64,000 nucleotides of DNA from Gracilaria gracilis (taxonomy: Eukaryota > Rhodophyta > Florideophyceae > Gracilariales > Gracilariaceae), in assembly GCA_030374805.1 (NCBI GenBank), contig JARGSG010000228.1, positions 248,001 through 312,000 of the forward strand, given 5' to 3'. The notes beneath the pieces are model-generated. The model ran no database searches, had not been told where the DNA came from, and saw nothing but the letters and a program-made list of their open reading frames with translations. A program made the position numbers and the translations under genes. This document shows positions 53,290-62,681 of the stretch, piece by piece. The number at the start of each line of letters is the position of its first letter. Positions within the stretch are counted from its first letter, which is position 1.

Positions 53290-56200
53290 GTCACCTCACT
53301 CTCACACATAACACTACACGCCCTACATGTTTTATCTAGTCCTCCTCATAATCCATTATCATCGGTTCCTCCTCGTGGTCCCCACCCGTGTTATCAGCCT
53401 TGTGGCCTTGTACCACGTCATCTTCCTCTTTGTAATCCTTCTCTTCAACTTCCTCTTCCTCCATTTCAAAGTTGCTCTCAGAACTTTCCTCCTCGTCCAG
53501 CTGGTCGTTCGGGTCTTCCCCGAGTCCAAATTCCTCATCTAAGAATTTGGGACGAAAAGCAGGCTGCCTGTGCACCGCATCAGGGAGCTCTTATCCCTCG
53601 GGCACAAAGTACATGTGATACCGTAGACAATTCTCTTTCACCATTGCATCCATTTACCCAGCCCCGGCATGAAACACATCTCCCCTTCCAATCAACATGG
53701 AGTACAGTGGAACCTTGAACTTCTTCACAACCATCGTACGAGACAGCCTCTTCAAACTCTTGTCATCCGTCACATACATATTATGTGACCTCTCACATAC
53801 CCATATCATAAAAGAGCTCCCCCCGGAGGCCATCATGAAGAATCCTGGGATCTCCTCATTGTTCTTCTCCACATTCGTCAACCCTCGGAAATCGGTGTGC
53901 AACACCTGCCTCGGGCATCCCTCCCCCGTACACAACACACGTTCTCCTGTTTCCGGCGCATACATCCTCTTCTTCGCCCTATTGTTGTTGCACAGACGAA
54001 GAGCGGCTGCTATCTGCCCAAACCTAGCATCCAACAACGCCCTCTTTCTCACCATTATCACATTCTTCTCATCCGATTCCATGTAATCCACAATCCCCTT
54101 CTTCGTGGTAATGTATCGCCCAATGTCCTGCATCCTATCCCCCGCGTCCTCCCCATCTCCCGCATTGATGATATGGTTCCATCTCTTGCGGTTCTCCTCG
54201 AAATTGAGGTCCGGCTGTTCCAAGAAATCCTTGTGAAAGAACTCCAACATACTCTCTGTCACATCTTCATCCAACACCCCCCCCCCCCCCCCCCTCTTCT
54301 TCGCCTCATCTAACATGCCTTCTTCACTTCCAAATTCCTCCAGCACACAGAATTCTATCTCCATCAACTCCATTCTCTTCGCTGCAAAATACTCTCGCGC
54401 GAGGTCATCCCTCTCCATCGCCGCCATCTAAAGAGCCTCTACCTCTCCTTTCGGCTTTCCTTTCAACGGCAGCTTCACCTCAAGAACTGCTTCCTTCGTA
54501 GTCCCCAGTTCCTTGTGCACATTCTGGGCTGCATGCCAGTACACCGCGTGATGCACCGCTTTCAAATCCTCCACCGTTAAACACTCCGCCCTATGCTGCT
54601 TTTGTAGGTGAAGCATATCCATCCACGGGTGCTGGTGTTTCACAGCATTCTTCCCTCCCGGCTACTCACTTGGCAGTGCACTGACCATATTCGTCCATGA
54701 CATATCTGATCCCCCGGTGTACTCCCCAGCTGTCTTCATCCCCTTCGGGAGAACATCCGGATTGTTATTCTCAAAGCTACGCATTCCTCCTTCACCTTCC
54801 CCCCCCGGTTCATCCCCAACAAATCCACTATCCTTCTCACTAATATCACTCTCCTCCTCGCCCTCACTGGGCGACATCACATTGATTTTCTGCTTCTTAA
54901 AGAACTTCTTCAATGCAGTCCTCGTCATTTTCCTGAACAGGTTAACAACCTCCAAAGGTATGTCCACAGACAATGTGTTCACCGTACCCTTCCTTCTTCG
55001 CTTCGGGACAGGTTTCACATCATCTTCATCCTCGTCGTCAGTAAGCACCACAGAACTTCTCTTCCTCATTTTCCTCTTCTTCCCCACAACCCGTCCGACC
55101 TCCTTTTCTCTCAAGCGATCCGGAACCACCTAACGTCTTGTGCTACATCTTAACACCGGTGGTTCCGGTTCAGGCCTTTCCACTACCATGGGATCGTTCT
55201 CCACCTCAGCAGATGGAACTCTGGCCGTCCCCTCCGGTTCCACAACCTCTTCAATAACCTCTTCTACAACGTCTTCCTCCTCTGAACTTTGCAGCGGTAC
55301 TTTAAAGTGTTGTTCCAGCTTGTTACCTACAGTCTTCACCCTCCTAGACACCATCCCGTCCCATAAACGCTTTGCTCCCGCGAGCTCCATTTTGGCTGTT
55401 TGCTTCCCGAGTTATTCCAAGACAGATACCTTCTTTCCTTTAATCTTGAGAACCGTCTGCATCACTTCCTCAACTGTCATCTTCTTCCTCTTGGCAGTCA
55501 TGTCGCAAAGCTTAAACATACCAACTGCACACTGAAATAAGTGCTTCCTCATATCCTCAAAACGGCCCGTTCTCCCTGCAGAGAACATTCTCAGTCGCAC
55601 ATGCCATTGCAAGCAACGGACGACGAAACGGAATTCACCATCTGCGAGTCCCTTAGGGAGGTCACTGGGCACATGTGTAAGCGTCAGCGGCCGCCCCTCC
55701 TCATACACCTTCTCGAAGAATTGGAGAAGCCCCTCGCTTTGCACAAACTTCAGAGCCACTGCCGCATAGCGATTCAAGTGACGCATACTATAGTCCCAGA
55801 TAACCCCACTTCTTTTCAACGCGCCCGCTATCTGTTTGGGCGTCATCTTCCCCACATCCACTCCTCCTTCGTCAATGATGTTTTCAACGAAGGACACCAT
55901 GCTGTGAAGCTTGTCTGTGAAAGACATCTTCAGAGCATTGGAGCTCATCTCGTTCAGGAGATTGTCAAGTCCTAGCACTTCATTCATGACCATCGGATTA
56001 CCATCCTTCCTCGTCCGTAACACAACATCCAGAGACTTCAATATATCCTCCCATTTCCCGTTTTCCTCACGCAGGTCCTGTAACACAAGAAATCGGTGAT
56101 ATCCGTCTATAAGTGTTACAGGCAGCACAAGTCTCCCGTCAGCGATGTCACTCGCATCCAAATCGCCTACAAGTGTAACGGCAATCGAACCGGCGGAGGG

Positions 56201-57214
56201 AAGCCAACCAAAGTTACGGCAATTTATCTTCGTGGCCTCCTTGTGCGCCAGGTTTACACTGCGAACCGTCTTCTTCGGGATTTCAATCATCTCGATATCC
56301 GTCGTCAACCGCTGCTGAACATAGTCGGCGAGGGATATCTTCGGTAGCGGCAGCGTGATGTCCACCTCATCCGACGGAACTTTATCTCCTACATCGAACA
56401 AATCCCCCTCAATTCCACCCAGGGAAGCCTTAGTAGTCCCAATAACCTTCACAACATCGTCATCGGAGTCATCCACGATGTTAACCCTCTCAATTGCTCC
56501 CACCGGTTTCTTTATCCCTTTAGAACCTCTTCGTCCTCCTCCTCTCGTTGGTGGAGACTGGAGTTTGGCAGTTTTAGAAGACTGCTCAGCCGATTCCTTG
56601 ACCTCCTCAACATCTTCACTCTCAGGCTAAGAGGTGGACGACTTCCCGGCCCCAGGGTGCGAAGTGGGGTGCGAAGTGGGAATCTGCGGAATCTAAATTG
56701 AGGCCATCATCGACGTATCCCAGGCATACAAACTAGCCGATAACAATTCGGCGAGCTTACTCGGGGGATCCTCCGAGCCTTGGAAACGGTAAGGGTACTT
56801 CGCGTCTAGATGACTTGAAATATTCGTCCTCCAGATAACCACCAAATCCTCACCCTCTAAGGCAGTGGCGCTTAAAAGATGGCAACGCATCGAACGGCAC
56901 AGCCCCTTCTCGGCACCACCAGCAGGCCCCATGCCACGTACTTCCGCAGTACCAACTTCAACCCTGTTCTTGTCCTTTCCAAAGCTGATGAACCAAGATA
57001 CAGAGGCGCCACCTTTTACCTTATGTGGCGCGGGAGTACTTGTCTTCCTCTTTATCGCGCGCGGTGTGCCCCGATCGGAACGCGATTTCGCCCTACGAGG
57101 TGTGGAGACCTTCGCCTTTCCTCCTCCTCGCGTAAACGGCGCCATTTCTGACCCCTCGCTGTTCCTCTTTGATCGCGCTGACTCCCGCCCCCTTTTATGG
57201 TTCAGAGGCGCCAT
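53290..57214 (-). CDS. Left coding block: single 3.9-kb frame with several in-frame TAA/TAG
   Basis: From the ATG at 57214 (MAPLNHKRG) down to about 53.3 kb one reading frame is kept without any shift for about 1,300 codons. It is interrupted about eight times, each time by TAA or TAG; the first TGA in frame comes only at the far end. Order: a basic, NLS-like leader; a ParB/Srx-like domain; acidic and basic linkers; an oxygenase-like domain; a Glu/Asp-rich tail. The domains are annotated separately below. Keeping frame while collecting only TAA/TAG is unusual for simple decay. Alternatives are recent decay by C-to-T changes at Gln codons, or translation in a system that reads these codons as sense. 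Confidence 0.55.
53585..54427 (-). CDS. 2-oxoglutarate/Fe(II)-oxygenase-like domain of the left block
   Basis: The segment from the ATG at 54427 (MAAMERDD) has a helical N-terminal part with EFFHKDFLEQPDLNFEENR, then a likely double-stranded beta-helix: QVLHTDFRGL gives the HxD pair, IPGFFMMASGGSSFMIWVCE the central strands, and LIGRGDVFHAGAG the distal His. A short segment beyond it reads LRYHMYF, where the 2-oxoglutarate-binding Arg would be expected. Enzymes of this fold hydroxylate or demethylate nucleic acids or proteins. Which substrate applies here is unknown; the neighbouring methyltransferases make DNA or histones attractive guesses. No similarity search was possible, so the family assignment rests on the HxD...H...R order. 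Confidence 0.45.
54428..55390 (-). CDS. Charged linker region of the left block
   Basis: Acidic stretches (EEEDVVEEVIEEVVEPEG, DDEDEDDV) alternate with basic ones (KKRKMRKRSS, KRRRKG), followed by a helix (LFRKMTRTALKKFFKKQKI) and a His-rich helix (DLKAVHHAVYWHAAQNVH). It looks like a nuclear, largely disordered connector between the ParB-like and oxygenase-like domains. No family is recognised. Confidence 0.4.
55412..56503 (-). CDS. ParB/sulfiredoxin-like domain of the left block
   Basis: An uninterrupted stretch of about 360 codons. An acidic start (VDDSDDDVVKV) is followed by SLADYVQQRLTTDIEMIEIP, where the first strands of a ParB/Srx fold would lie, and by VLPVTLIDGYHRFLVLQDL, which contains the DG-HR motif of ParB/Srx nucleases and NTPases. 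The remainder is helical (LGLDNLLNEMSSNAL, MTPKQIAGALKRSGVIWDYS, LNRYAAVALKFV) and may be an HTH-like DNA-binding part. Bacterial and phage ParB-like proteins bind DNA and some cut it or partition plasmids. A role in element DNA recognition or maintenance is inference. Confidence 0.55.
   Translation of the reverse strand: MGAIERVNIVDDSDDDVVKVIGTTKASLGGIEGDLFDVGDKVPSDEVDITLPLPKISLADYVQQRLTTDIEMIEIPKKTVRSVNLAHKEATKINCRNFGWLPSAGSIAVTLVGDLDASDIADGRLVLPVTLIDGYHRFLVLQDLREENGKWEDILKSLDVVLRTRKDGNPMVMNEVLGLDNLLNEMSSNALKMSFTDKLHSMVSFVENIIDEGGVDVGKMTPKQIAGALKRSGVIWDYSMRHLNRYAAVALKFVQSEGLLQFFEKVYEEGRPLTLTHVPSDLPKGLADGEFRFVVRCLQWHVRLRMFSAGRTGRFEDMRKHLFQCAVGMFKLCDMTAKRKKMTVEEVMQTVLKIKGKKVSVLE
56630..57214 (-). 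CDS. Basic leader of the left block
   Basis: It starts at the ATG at 57214. The first 75 codons are Arg/Lys/Ser/Thr-rich (GRESARSKRN, TPRRAKSRSDRGTPRAIKRK), like a nuclear localisation or DNA-binding tail. A folded part follows, with GASVSWFISFGKDKNRVEVG and LVVIWRTNISSHLDAKYPYRF. The end contains two copies of PTSH. No family is recognised. Confidence 0.4.
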
Positions 57215-57512
57215 GTTGGATACAAAGGGTTCAAACAATTCGAAACGCGGATTACGACCGTCAAGAATGCTCACGAGAACGTATAGTGGACGTTCCCTTC
57301 TCAATCACGTTCGTTGTCTCCACTTCCTGACCGAACACTGCGCCCGCTCAATATAGGATTGAACTCAAGGGTTTCCGTATTTCACGTTTTAGAATTCACT
57401 ATCGCTTTATTTAGAAAGTTAAATGATCGTCATAACTAATACGTACGCAAAGCTATTGAATAAAGGCACCCAGTTTTGAAAAAAAAAAATAATTGCGTCC
57501 GTTAAGTTTCCT

Positions 57513-57594
57513 GCATGGACAGCGGTCCAGGGTGGAGTGGCGCTTCATCAGTGCTCTGATGAAGCGCCACTCCACCCCGGACCGCTGTCCATGC
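57513..57594. repeat. Long hairpin, copy 1
   Basis: Arms of 39 bp, from GCATGGACAGCGG to the matching CCGCTGTCCATGC, with one mismatch and a 4-nt loop. Preceded by an A tract. Confidence 0.9.
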
Positions 57595-57707
57595 GCAGTG
57601 GCCGATGAAGTTGGACGACACCTCGGACGGCTGTCCACGCGCCGTGGCTGATGAAGCCGGACGACACCTCGGACCGCTGTCCACGCGAAAAAAAAAATTA
57701 ATTTTTG

Positions 57708-57781
57708 GGACAGCAGTCCGGGGTGGAGTGGCGCTTCATCAGTGCCGTGATGAAGCGCCACTCCACCCCGGACCGCTGTCC
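57708..57781. repeat. Long hairpin, copy 2
   Basis: Arms of 34 bp with one mismatch and a 6-nt centre. The core GGGGTGGAGTGGCGCTTCAT is shared with copies 1 and 3. Preceded by an A/T tract. Confidence 0.9.
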
Positions 57782-58276
57782 ACGCGCCGTGGCCGATGAA
57801 GCTGGACGACACCTCGGACCGCTGTCGACGTCTGTTCTCACTTATGATTGTTTTATGAATATTTAAAGCCCTGCATCTTCTTATAATGACGGGAGGGCGT
57901 AAGGGCGTCAAATCATATGACTGTCCTTTAGTGAATTTGTTGGAAAGCAATAAAAATTGCCCTTCATAAGCACGGAGAACAGTTTAGATTAGAAGTAGTT
58001 CGCAGCTTGTCGGTCATGTATAAAACAAAACAAATTATACATCACATCTATCTGGCAGAACATGCGCTATATCTGAAACTTTACATCCTATCAAATCGAA
58101 GAAGGTAGTTTTACCGACTACCTTCTCTAGTTTTATATGATGTAGATTTTCCTGTAGCGCCCAAGGTCGTGATGGTTGTCGGAGAAGAAGAACTCACCAC
58201 TGACCACGACATTCTTCTAGTGACTATATTGGGGACTATTCTTCTTCAGTGATTGAAATATCAGTAATGGCTAAAC

Positions 58277-58310
58277 ACGATTATATGAGTTGTACAACTC
58301 ATATAATCGT
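58277..58310. repeat. Perfect 34-bp palindrome
   Basis: The half-site ACGATTATATGAGTTGT is followed directly by its exact reverse complement. An imperfect second copy lies at about 58433-58465. Confidence 0.9.
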
Positions 58311-58684
58311 AGTCCATCATCACCGGTAGCTCAATCACTTCCGATAGTTCGACCTAACGCAGTCTAATCTAGTCGGTCTAAAAAAATAACCACAGTCCAA
58401 CAGTGATTGAGCTGGATGTCAAAGCCAAAGCCGATTACATGAGTTGAACAACTCAAATAATCGTACTCAACTATCACGGCCAGCCCAAGCACTTCCGAAT
58501 TTTCTCAGTAAAGCAAGGATGCAGAAGTGGCATACACTGTTTCCGGCGACTCTGGCTTGAATACGCAATAGCATGGAAAATAGAAGAGTACGCCAGTTAG
58601 TACGATTCACAGAAAACGAACAAAATTGTCGAACGTACCTTGTGTGCCACTACGTCCGCGCAACAGAACAAGAACGGAACGAGC

Positions 58685-58793
58685 ACCTCCCTTATACAGT
58701 TTCCGGCGATATGTTTTTCTTCTGTCACAACCGAGAGGATCACTTGGTTGTGACAGGAGAAGAAGAGATCCCCGGAAACCGTAACGGGGAGGT
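58685..58793. repeat. Imperfect hairpin with 48-nt arms
   Basis: ACCTCCC, TTTCCGG and TTCTGTCACAACC on the left pair in order with GGTTGTGACAGGA, CCGGAAA and GGGGAGGT on the right, around a 13-nt loop. Confidence 0.75.
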
Positions 58794-58969
58794 ACATAGC
58801 TTTGTGCTTACAGAGGCAGTTGCCAGGAGAGCGAAGGTGCTTAAATACACGCAGCGTCACTTTACAAACAAGCGCCAGTCGCGAGGGCGGCGCTGTCCAG
58901 GTGGAAATTATTTTTTTTCGCGTGGACAGCAGTCCGAGGTGTCGTCCAGCTTCATCAGCCACGGCGCGT

Positions 58970-59043
58970 GGACAGCGGTCCGGGGTGGAGTGGCGCTTCA
59001 TCAGTGCCGTGATGAAGCGCCACTCCACTCCGGACCGCTGTCC
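58970..59043. repeat. Long hairpin, copy 3
   Basis: Arms of 34 bp nearly identical to copy 2, with a single change in the right arm. A single-arm relative of the repeat (GTCGTCCAGCTTCATCAG) precedes it at about 58939-58958. Confidence 0.9.
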
Positions 59044-59080
59044 GAAAAATTAAATTTTGTTTTACTTTTTCTCCCACGGC

Positions 59081-59158
59081 GCATGGAAAGCGGACCGCCT
59101 CGAGTGGGACTTCATCAGAGCCGTGATGGAGCGCCACTGCACCACTGACCGTTGTCGG
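59081..59158. repeat. Long hairpin, diverged copy 4
   Basis: The same order of motifs (AAAGCGGACCG, GACTTCATCA, TGATGGAGCGCCACT, GACCGTTGTC) with many substitutions, so it is an older copy of the same foldback unit. Confidence 0.65.
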
Positions 59159-59540
59159 GAGAGCCGTAAGTTACAACTTCGCCTATACTTCCATATCTAG
59201 GAATTACCGCACCCCCCACCCATCCCTGCCTTCTCTTATAACTGTTTATCACCGCGTAAGCCCCCATAACATCGCCCAATTCTCTTCTACTCCTTTACTG
59301 CAGAGTTTTGGTACGGTTTTGGCGTCTGAACTCCTCCTTCACATCGCTAATTCCGCAGCCGTCTGCCGTCCGCTCCCGTCTACCATCCGTACTCATCTCT
59401 CGTTCGCTGCCGTCTCTCTTCAGCTTCCGTCCGTTCGCCCTCGCCGTCCGCTGCCGACGTCAATCATCTGTCTTCTCACGACCGCTCCCGTTCTCCTTCT
59501 CCTTCCGTATTCATAATACAGCCCCCCGTCATTGTTTAAA

Positions 59541-60597
59541 ATGGGTGCTGCAACCACACCCAGGTCTAAGTCACCGTCACCGGCACCTCCGACATCCGAC
59601 ATGAAGGTTGGAAACATGTTCGGTTCTGGGAATGAGCTTCTCACCGCGTGTCTCGCCATCCGTGATCACTATGCGTTAAAGATGCGAGAAGAAGACGAAC
59701 CTAGGAAAATGGGACACAGCGAATTCGTGCAATATATCATCAAGAATCGCACTATTCTAGACGTTGCCAAGAAGTACTTCTCTATCCTTCTCGGACCCAC
59801 TCACCCGTCAAACAGTGACGATGAGCTCAAGGCTGTGTGCGGGAAGGGTTCGTACCGTCAGCTGTATCTGTCGACGAAGTTGCTTGACATCGTGGACGGA
59901 GACAGAGACAGGCGTGTGAGGGATTTTTTGAGTGCTTATACCAGAGTCGACTTTCAAGGAATACCGAAGAATGTGACGTTAACCGAATTCTTCAAGTCCA
60001 TGAGTATAGCTCCCAGGCGTGTGGGCCGGATAGTTCCCCCTTTCGGTACGAGCATCGCTACACATTTCCAAAGAGTTCTCTTTCTTTCCCTTATTCAAAA
60101 CGTATGTATGGAAAAGCGCCTTCGGGGCCATAAGAGGCGTAAGGGGGAAAAGAGATATTCCACCCCTTTTGGGGAATGTGCAAATATCGCAGAATCTCCA
60201 AGTTCAGCGTGCGGGTTTTGGTGTGCAGCTGGTAACAAAGGCCTGTGATTGTTTCTCCCAATTTCTGGGATTCCCTAGCGCTGAGGTCATGGTTCTACCT
60301 TTCCTACTGCTCGTGTACGATGACATGCAGTTTAAACCCATCGAAACGCGTTCCGAGGGGTCCCTGCACAAGGACAACGACCATCGCTTGCTACCGAGCA
60401 ACACGCAAACTCTTCGGGAAGACGAGGTCCAACCGTTGGCATGGAATCTTCCAGAGGAAATTGATGTGGCCCTGCGAACGCTTGCGAAGGAGTACATTTC
60501 TGATCTGAACAAGGTTGTTGTGAACGAGCAGTTGTACAAAATATCAGAACCTGGACGATGGGCCGTTCTGAAGACGTTTCACACGGACCCGTCATGA
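59541..60597 (+). CDS. Unknown spliced gene, first gene of the right block
   Basis: Exon 1 is 59541-60101 (ATG at 59541) and exon 2 is 60193-60597, ending in TGA. The 91-nt intron has a GTATGT donor and an ATATCGCAG acceptor and keeps phase 0, reading LFLSLIQN-NLQVQRAGF. The 321-residue product looks globular and mainly helical, with a Pro/Ser-rich first 20 residues. I recognise no domain. It is the only clean gene of the element and the only one with an evident intron. It faces away from the palindrome core and lies only 39 bp upstream of the methyltransferase start, suggesting shared transcription. Confidence 0.6.
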
Positions 60598-60636
60598 GCG
60601 TTTGCTCAGAGATTTGATTGTTTCTCTAACTAGCTT

Positions 60637-61948
60637 ATGTCCTCCATCTTGGAGACAATAAGCCCTTTGAAAATCAAAGAAACACTCAGGGTCCCTGATA
60701 TACCTCTCACGCCGATATCGAAACCGGAGCCTGCCATCGAAATTCATGACGATGACGATGAGCAGTTGGAAAGGGGGAATCCTTCGGAGGAGAGACAAGG
60801 AGGGGATGGATATGGCGGAAGTGGAATGGATGTAGTGGCTGAGAGTCGGAATGAAGATGTTGGTAAACAGTCGTCCGACGCTGACATACAGCCTCCTCCT
60901 GCCATTTCCTCGTTGGACGATAGAATGGCATTCCAACGTTGTGAAGTGGAGATGGAGAAATACTTTCGAATTTATAATTGCGGGTTCGAGGATATGGTGG
61001 AAACGGACGAGACTCTGCTAAACAACGGAGTCTCTCCATTGGGTAAAGTTCAACTGGTTTTTATGGACCCACCATACAACATAAGGGTCGGTAAGAACCG
61101 GTAGAATAGTTGGTACGATATGCTGAGCGCTGAGCATATGAAGAAGGCGGCGAAGCTTATATCAAGGCTGCTACGCCCGGGGGGTCATCTCGTTATCTTC
61201 TGTGCATTGGAACAGGTAGAGCCAGTAGACGGGGGTGCTTTCTCTTATTCGAGCAAAGGACGAGCAAGGGGTTCTGAGGCGATCGTTTGTTGTGGACCAG
61301 GTCCCAATTCATTTTATACGGTCGCAAGGCAACCCCATGCGAAACCCGGGACGCAGGTCCTGCTCCTTGTTCCCTGCCATGGAGTATGCAATACATGGTG
61401 TTCGAAGTGACCTCGCTTATGCACAGCAGCATGCGATGGTGAACTATGAGAACTTCAACTACGTGCAGTCGAGGTATTTAGAGTACCACAGTGTTATTGA
61501 CCAGGTACCGCCCATGTCCAATGGGGAGACTCTTCAATGGAAAAGAAAGAAGGAGGGTGGGTGCTACATGTTGCAAAAGGTGAGGTCGGAACAAAAACCT
61601 CGCGCGTTGTTGAAGGAGCTGATTAGCAGATTTTCGCAGCCAGGTGATACAGTGGTGGACTTGTTCGCGGGAACTTTTTCGACTGCCATGGCATGCATGG
61701 AGTTACAACGCCATCGGAAGTTTATTGGTTGTGAGCAGGACCCTGACAGTTTTGCGCATGCTAGGCACGCGGCCATTGTTCAGTTCGCGATGTGCATGCG
61801 CGATGAAGAGACGGACATTCAAATTACGCAGGAGGTCCGAAACTCTGTGAATCGCGTGATGGACTTATTTTCCAAGTGGAACGCTCGTCCTTCACGATCA
61901 TGGAAGGCTCCATCCGGCTTCCCACAGTATCAGAAGTTTCTGCCGTAA
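60637..61948 (+). CDS. DPPY-class DNA methyltransferase (N6-adenine or N4-cytosine), interrupted
   Basis: The ATG at 60637 starts an acidic leader of about 100 residues. The catalytic part follows: LGKVQLVFMDPPYNIRVG with the DPPY motif, then MKKAAKLISRLLRPGGHLVI, the strand after motif IV. About 200 codons later comes QKPRALLKELISRFSQPGDTVVDLFAGTFSTAMACM, motif I with FAG-F, then RKFIGCEQD. DPPY before FAG is the beta-class order of amino-methyltransferases. The coding frame is interrupted about once by TAG and shifts once within a G run near 61.23 kb, possibly a sequencing error. The SET-domain segment continues in the same frame downstream. Target base and site are unknown. Confidence 0.65.
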
Positions 61949-62035
61949 ATTATAGACTTCCTGGCATCGATGTGGCGGGAGGAGGGTTTGGCCATGATCG
62001 GCAGGCGCTAAGCGCTGCATGAGTGGCCGAAAACG

Positions 62036-62665
62036 TTGCACGGGAAGATGGGTCTCCTGGATTGGAACGCGATGTTGGCACTGGAAGCCACTATGTGTGG
62101 TAGTCGCATTGGGAAGTCGTCGATTCGTCACCATGACGCAGGAGTGGGAGTGTTTACCACGTGCCGTTTCATGAAGAACGAAGAGATATGTTTCTTTTAC
62201 GGAACTGTAGTGTACCATGAGTTAACGAAGAGGAAGGAGGTACACAAGAGGTATGGGGAAGAGTTGTTGGGAGCCACCGCCGCACGTTTTCGAACTTATG
62301 CGATGGAGGTTAGCCTGCGAGGCGAGTTATTCCGGAAACTCCCGGAAAGGAGACGAGAAGTACCTACAATCCCTGTATGGATTGTCCCCACTCCATTTTC
62401 GTTGGGTGGAACAATTAACGACCCAAAATATATGGAAGGGGATAAAGATAGGGATGCAGTGGAGGATGGCTTGAAGCAGCGACGGACTGCCAATGTGGCG
62501 GTGAGTCGAACTCCAGGAACTGGGCGAACTCCACTTCAATTAAGAGAATACCGAATGCTTGCCGTCCGGGCACTTCGGGTTGTAGAAGTGGGAGAAGAGT
62601 TGTTTGCAGATTATGGAATGGAGTACACATGGGGTACGTCTTCGAATCCTATAGTAGTCGACTAG
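62036..62665 (+). CDS. SET-domain protein (lysine methyltransferase-like)
   Basis: The segment carries a SET domain: RIGKSSIRHHDAGVGVFTTC and EEICFFYGTVVYH as first strands, IVPTPFSLGGTINDPKY and TANVAVSR where the GxNHSC-equivalent would lie, and ALRVVEVGEELFADYGMEY, the C-terminal EELFxDYG motif. The usual NHS triplet reads INDP here, as in the more divergent viral and bacterial SET proteins. SET enzymes transfer methyl groups from S-adenosylmethionine to protein lysines, often histones. The frame is the same as that of the methyltransferase above, from which it is separated by about 90 bp and two TAA codons. A fused or read-through product is possible. Confidence 0.6.
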   Translation: MHGKMGLLDWNAMLALEATMCGSRIGKSSIRHHDAGVGVFTTCRFMKNEEICFFYGTVVYHELTKRKEVHKRYGEELLGATAARFRTYAMEVSLRGELFRKLPERRREVPTIPVWIVPTPFSLGGTINDPKYMEGDKDRDAVEDGLKQRRTANVAVSRTPGTGRTPLQLREYRMLAVRALRVVEVGEELFADYGMEYTWGTSSNPIVVD

Positions 62666-62681
62666 AGCTCATTTGATTTAT

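Larger units (their letters stand above)
57215..59540. promoter_or_regulatory. Palindrome-rich divergent core of the large element
   Basis: This 2.3-kb region separates the two outward-facing blocks and should contain both promoters. It is crowded with inverted repeats: three near-identical 74-82-bp hairpins, a diverged fourth, a perfect 34-bp palindrome with an imperfect second copy, and an imperfect hairpin with 48-nt arms. A tracts border the hairpins. Frames across the region are by-products of the repeats. Possible roles are replication origin, recombinase or ParB-like protein binding sites, a transcription insulator, or a cluster of inserted foldback elements. Confidence 0.6.

Noticed and set aside
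53242-53718. Plus-strand frame opposite the acidic end of the left block
   Set aside because: It is the antisense of a Glu/Asp-rich coding region, giving Pro/Leu/Ser-rich translation.
57453-57950. Frames encoding SGVEWRF-type repeats in the core
   Set aside because: They appear on both strands because the hairpins are palindromic; they do not look like proteins.
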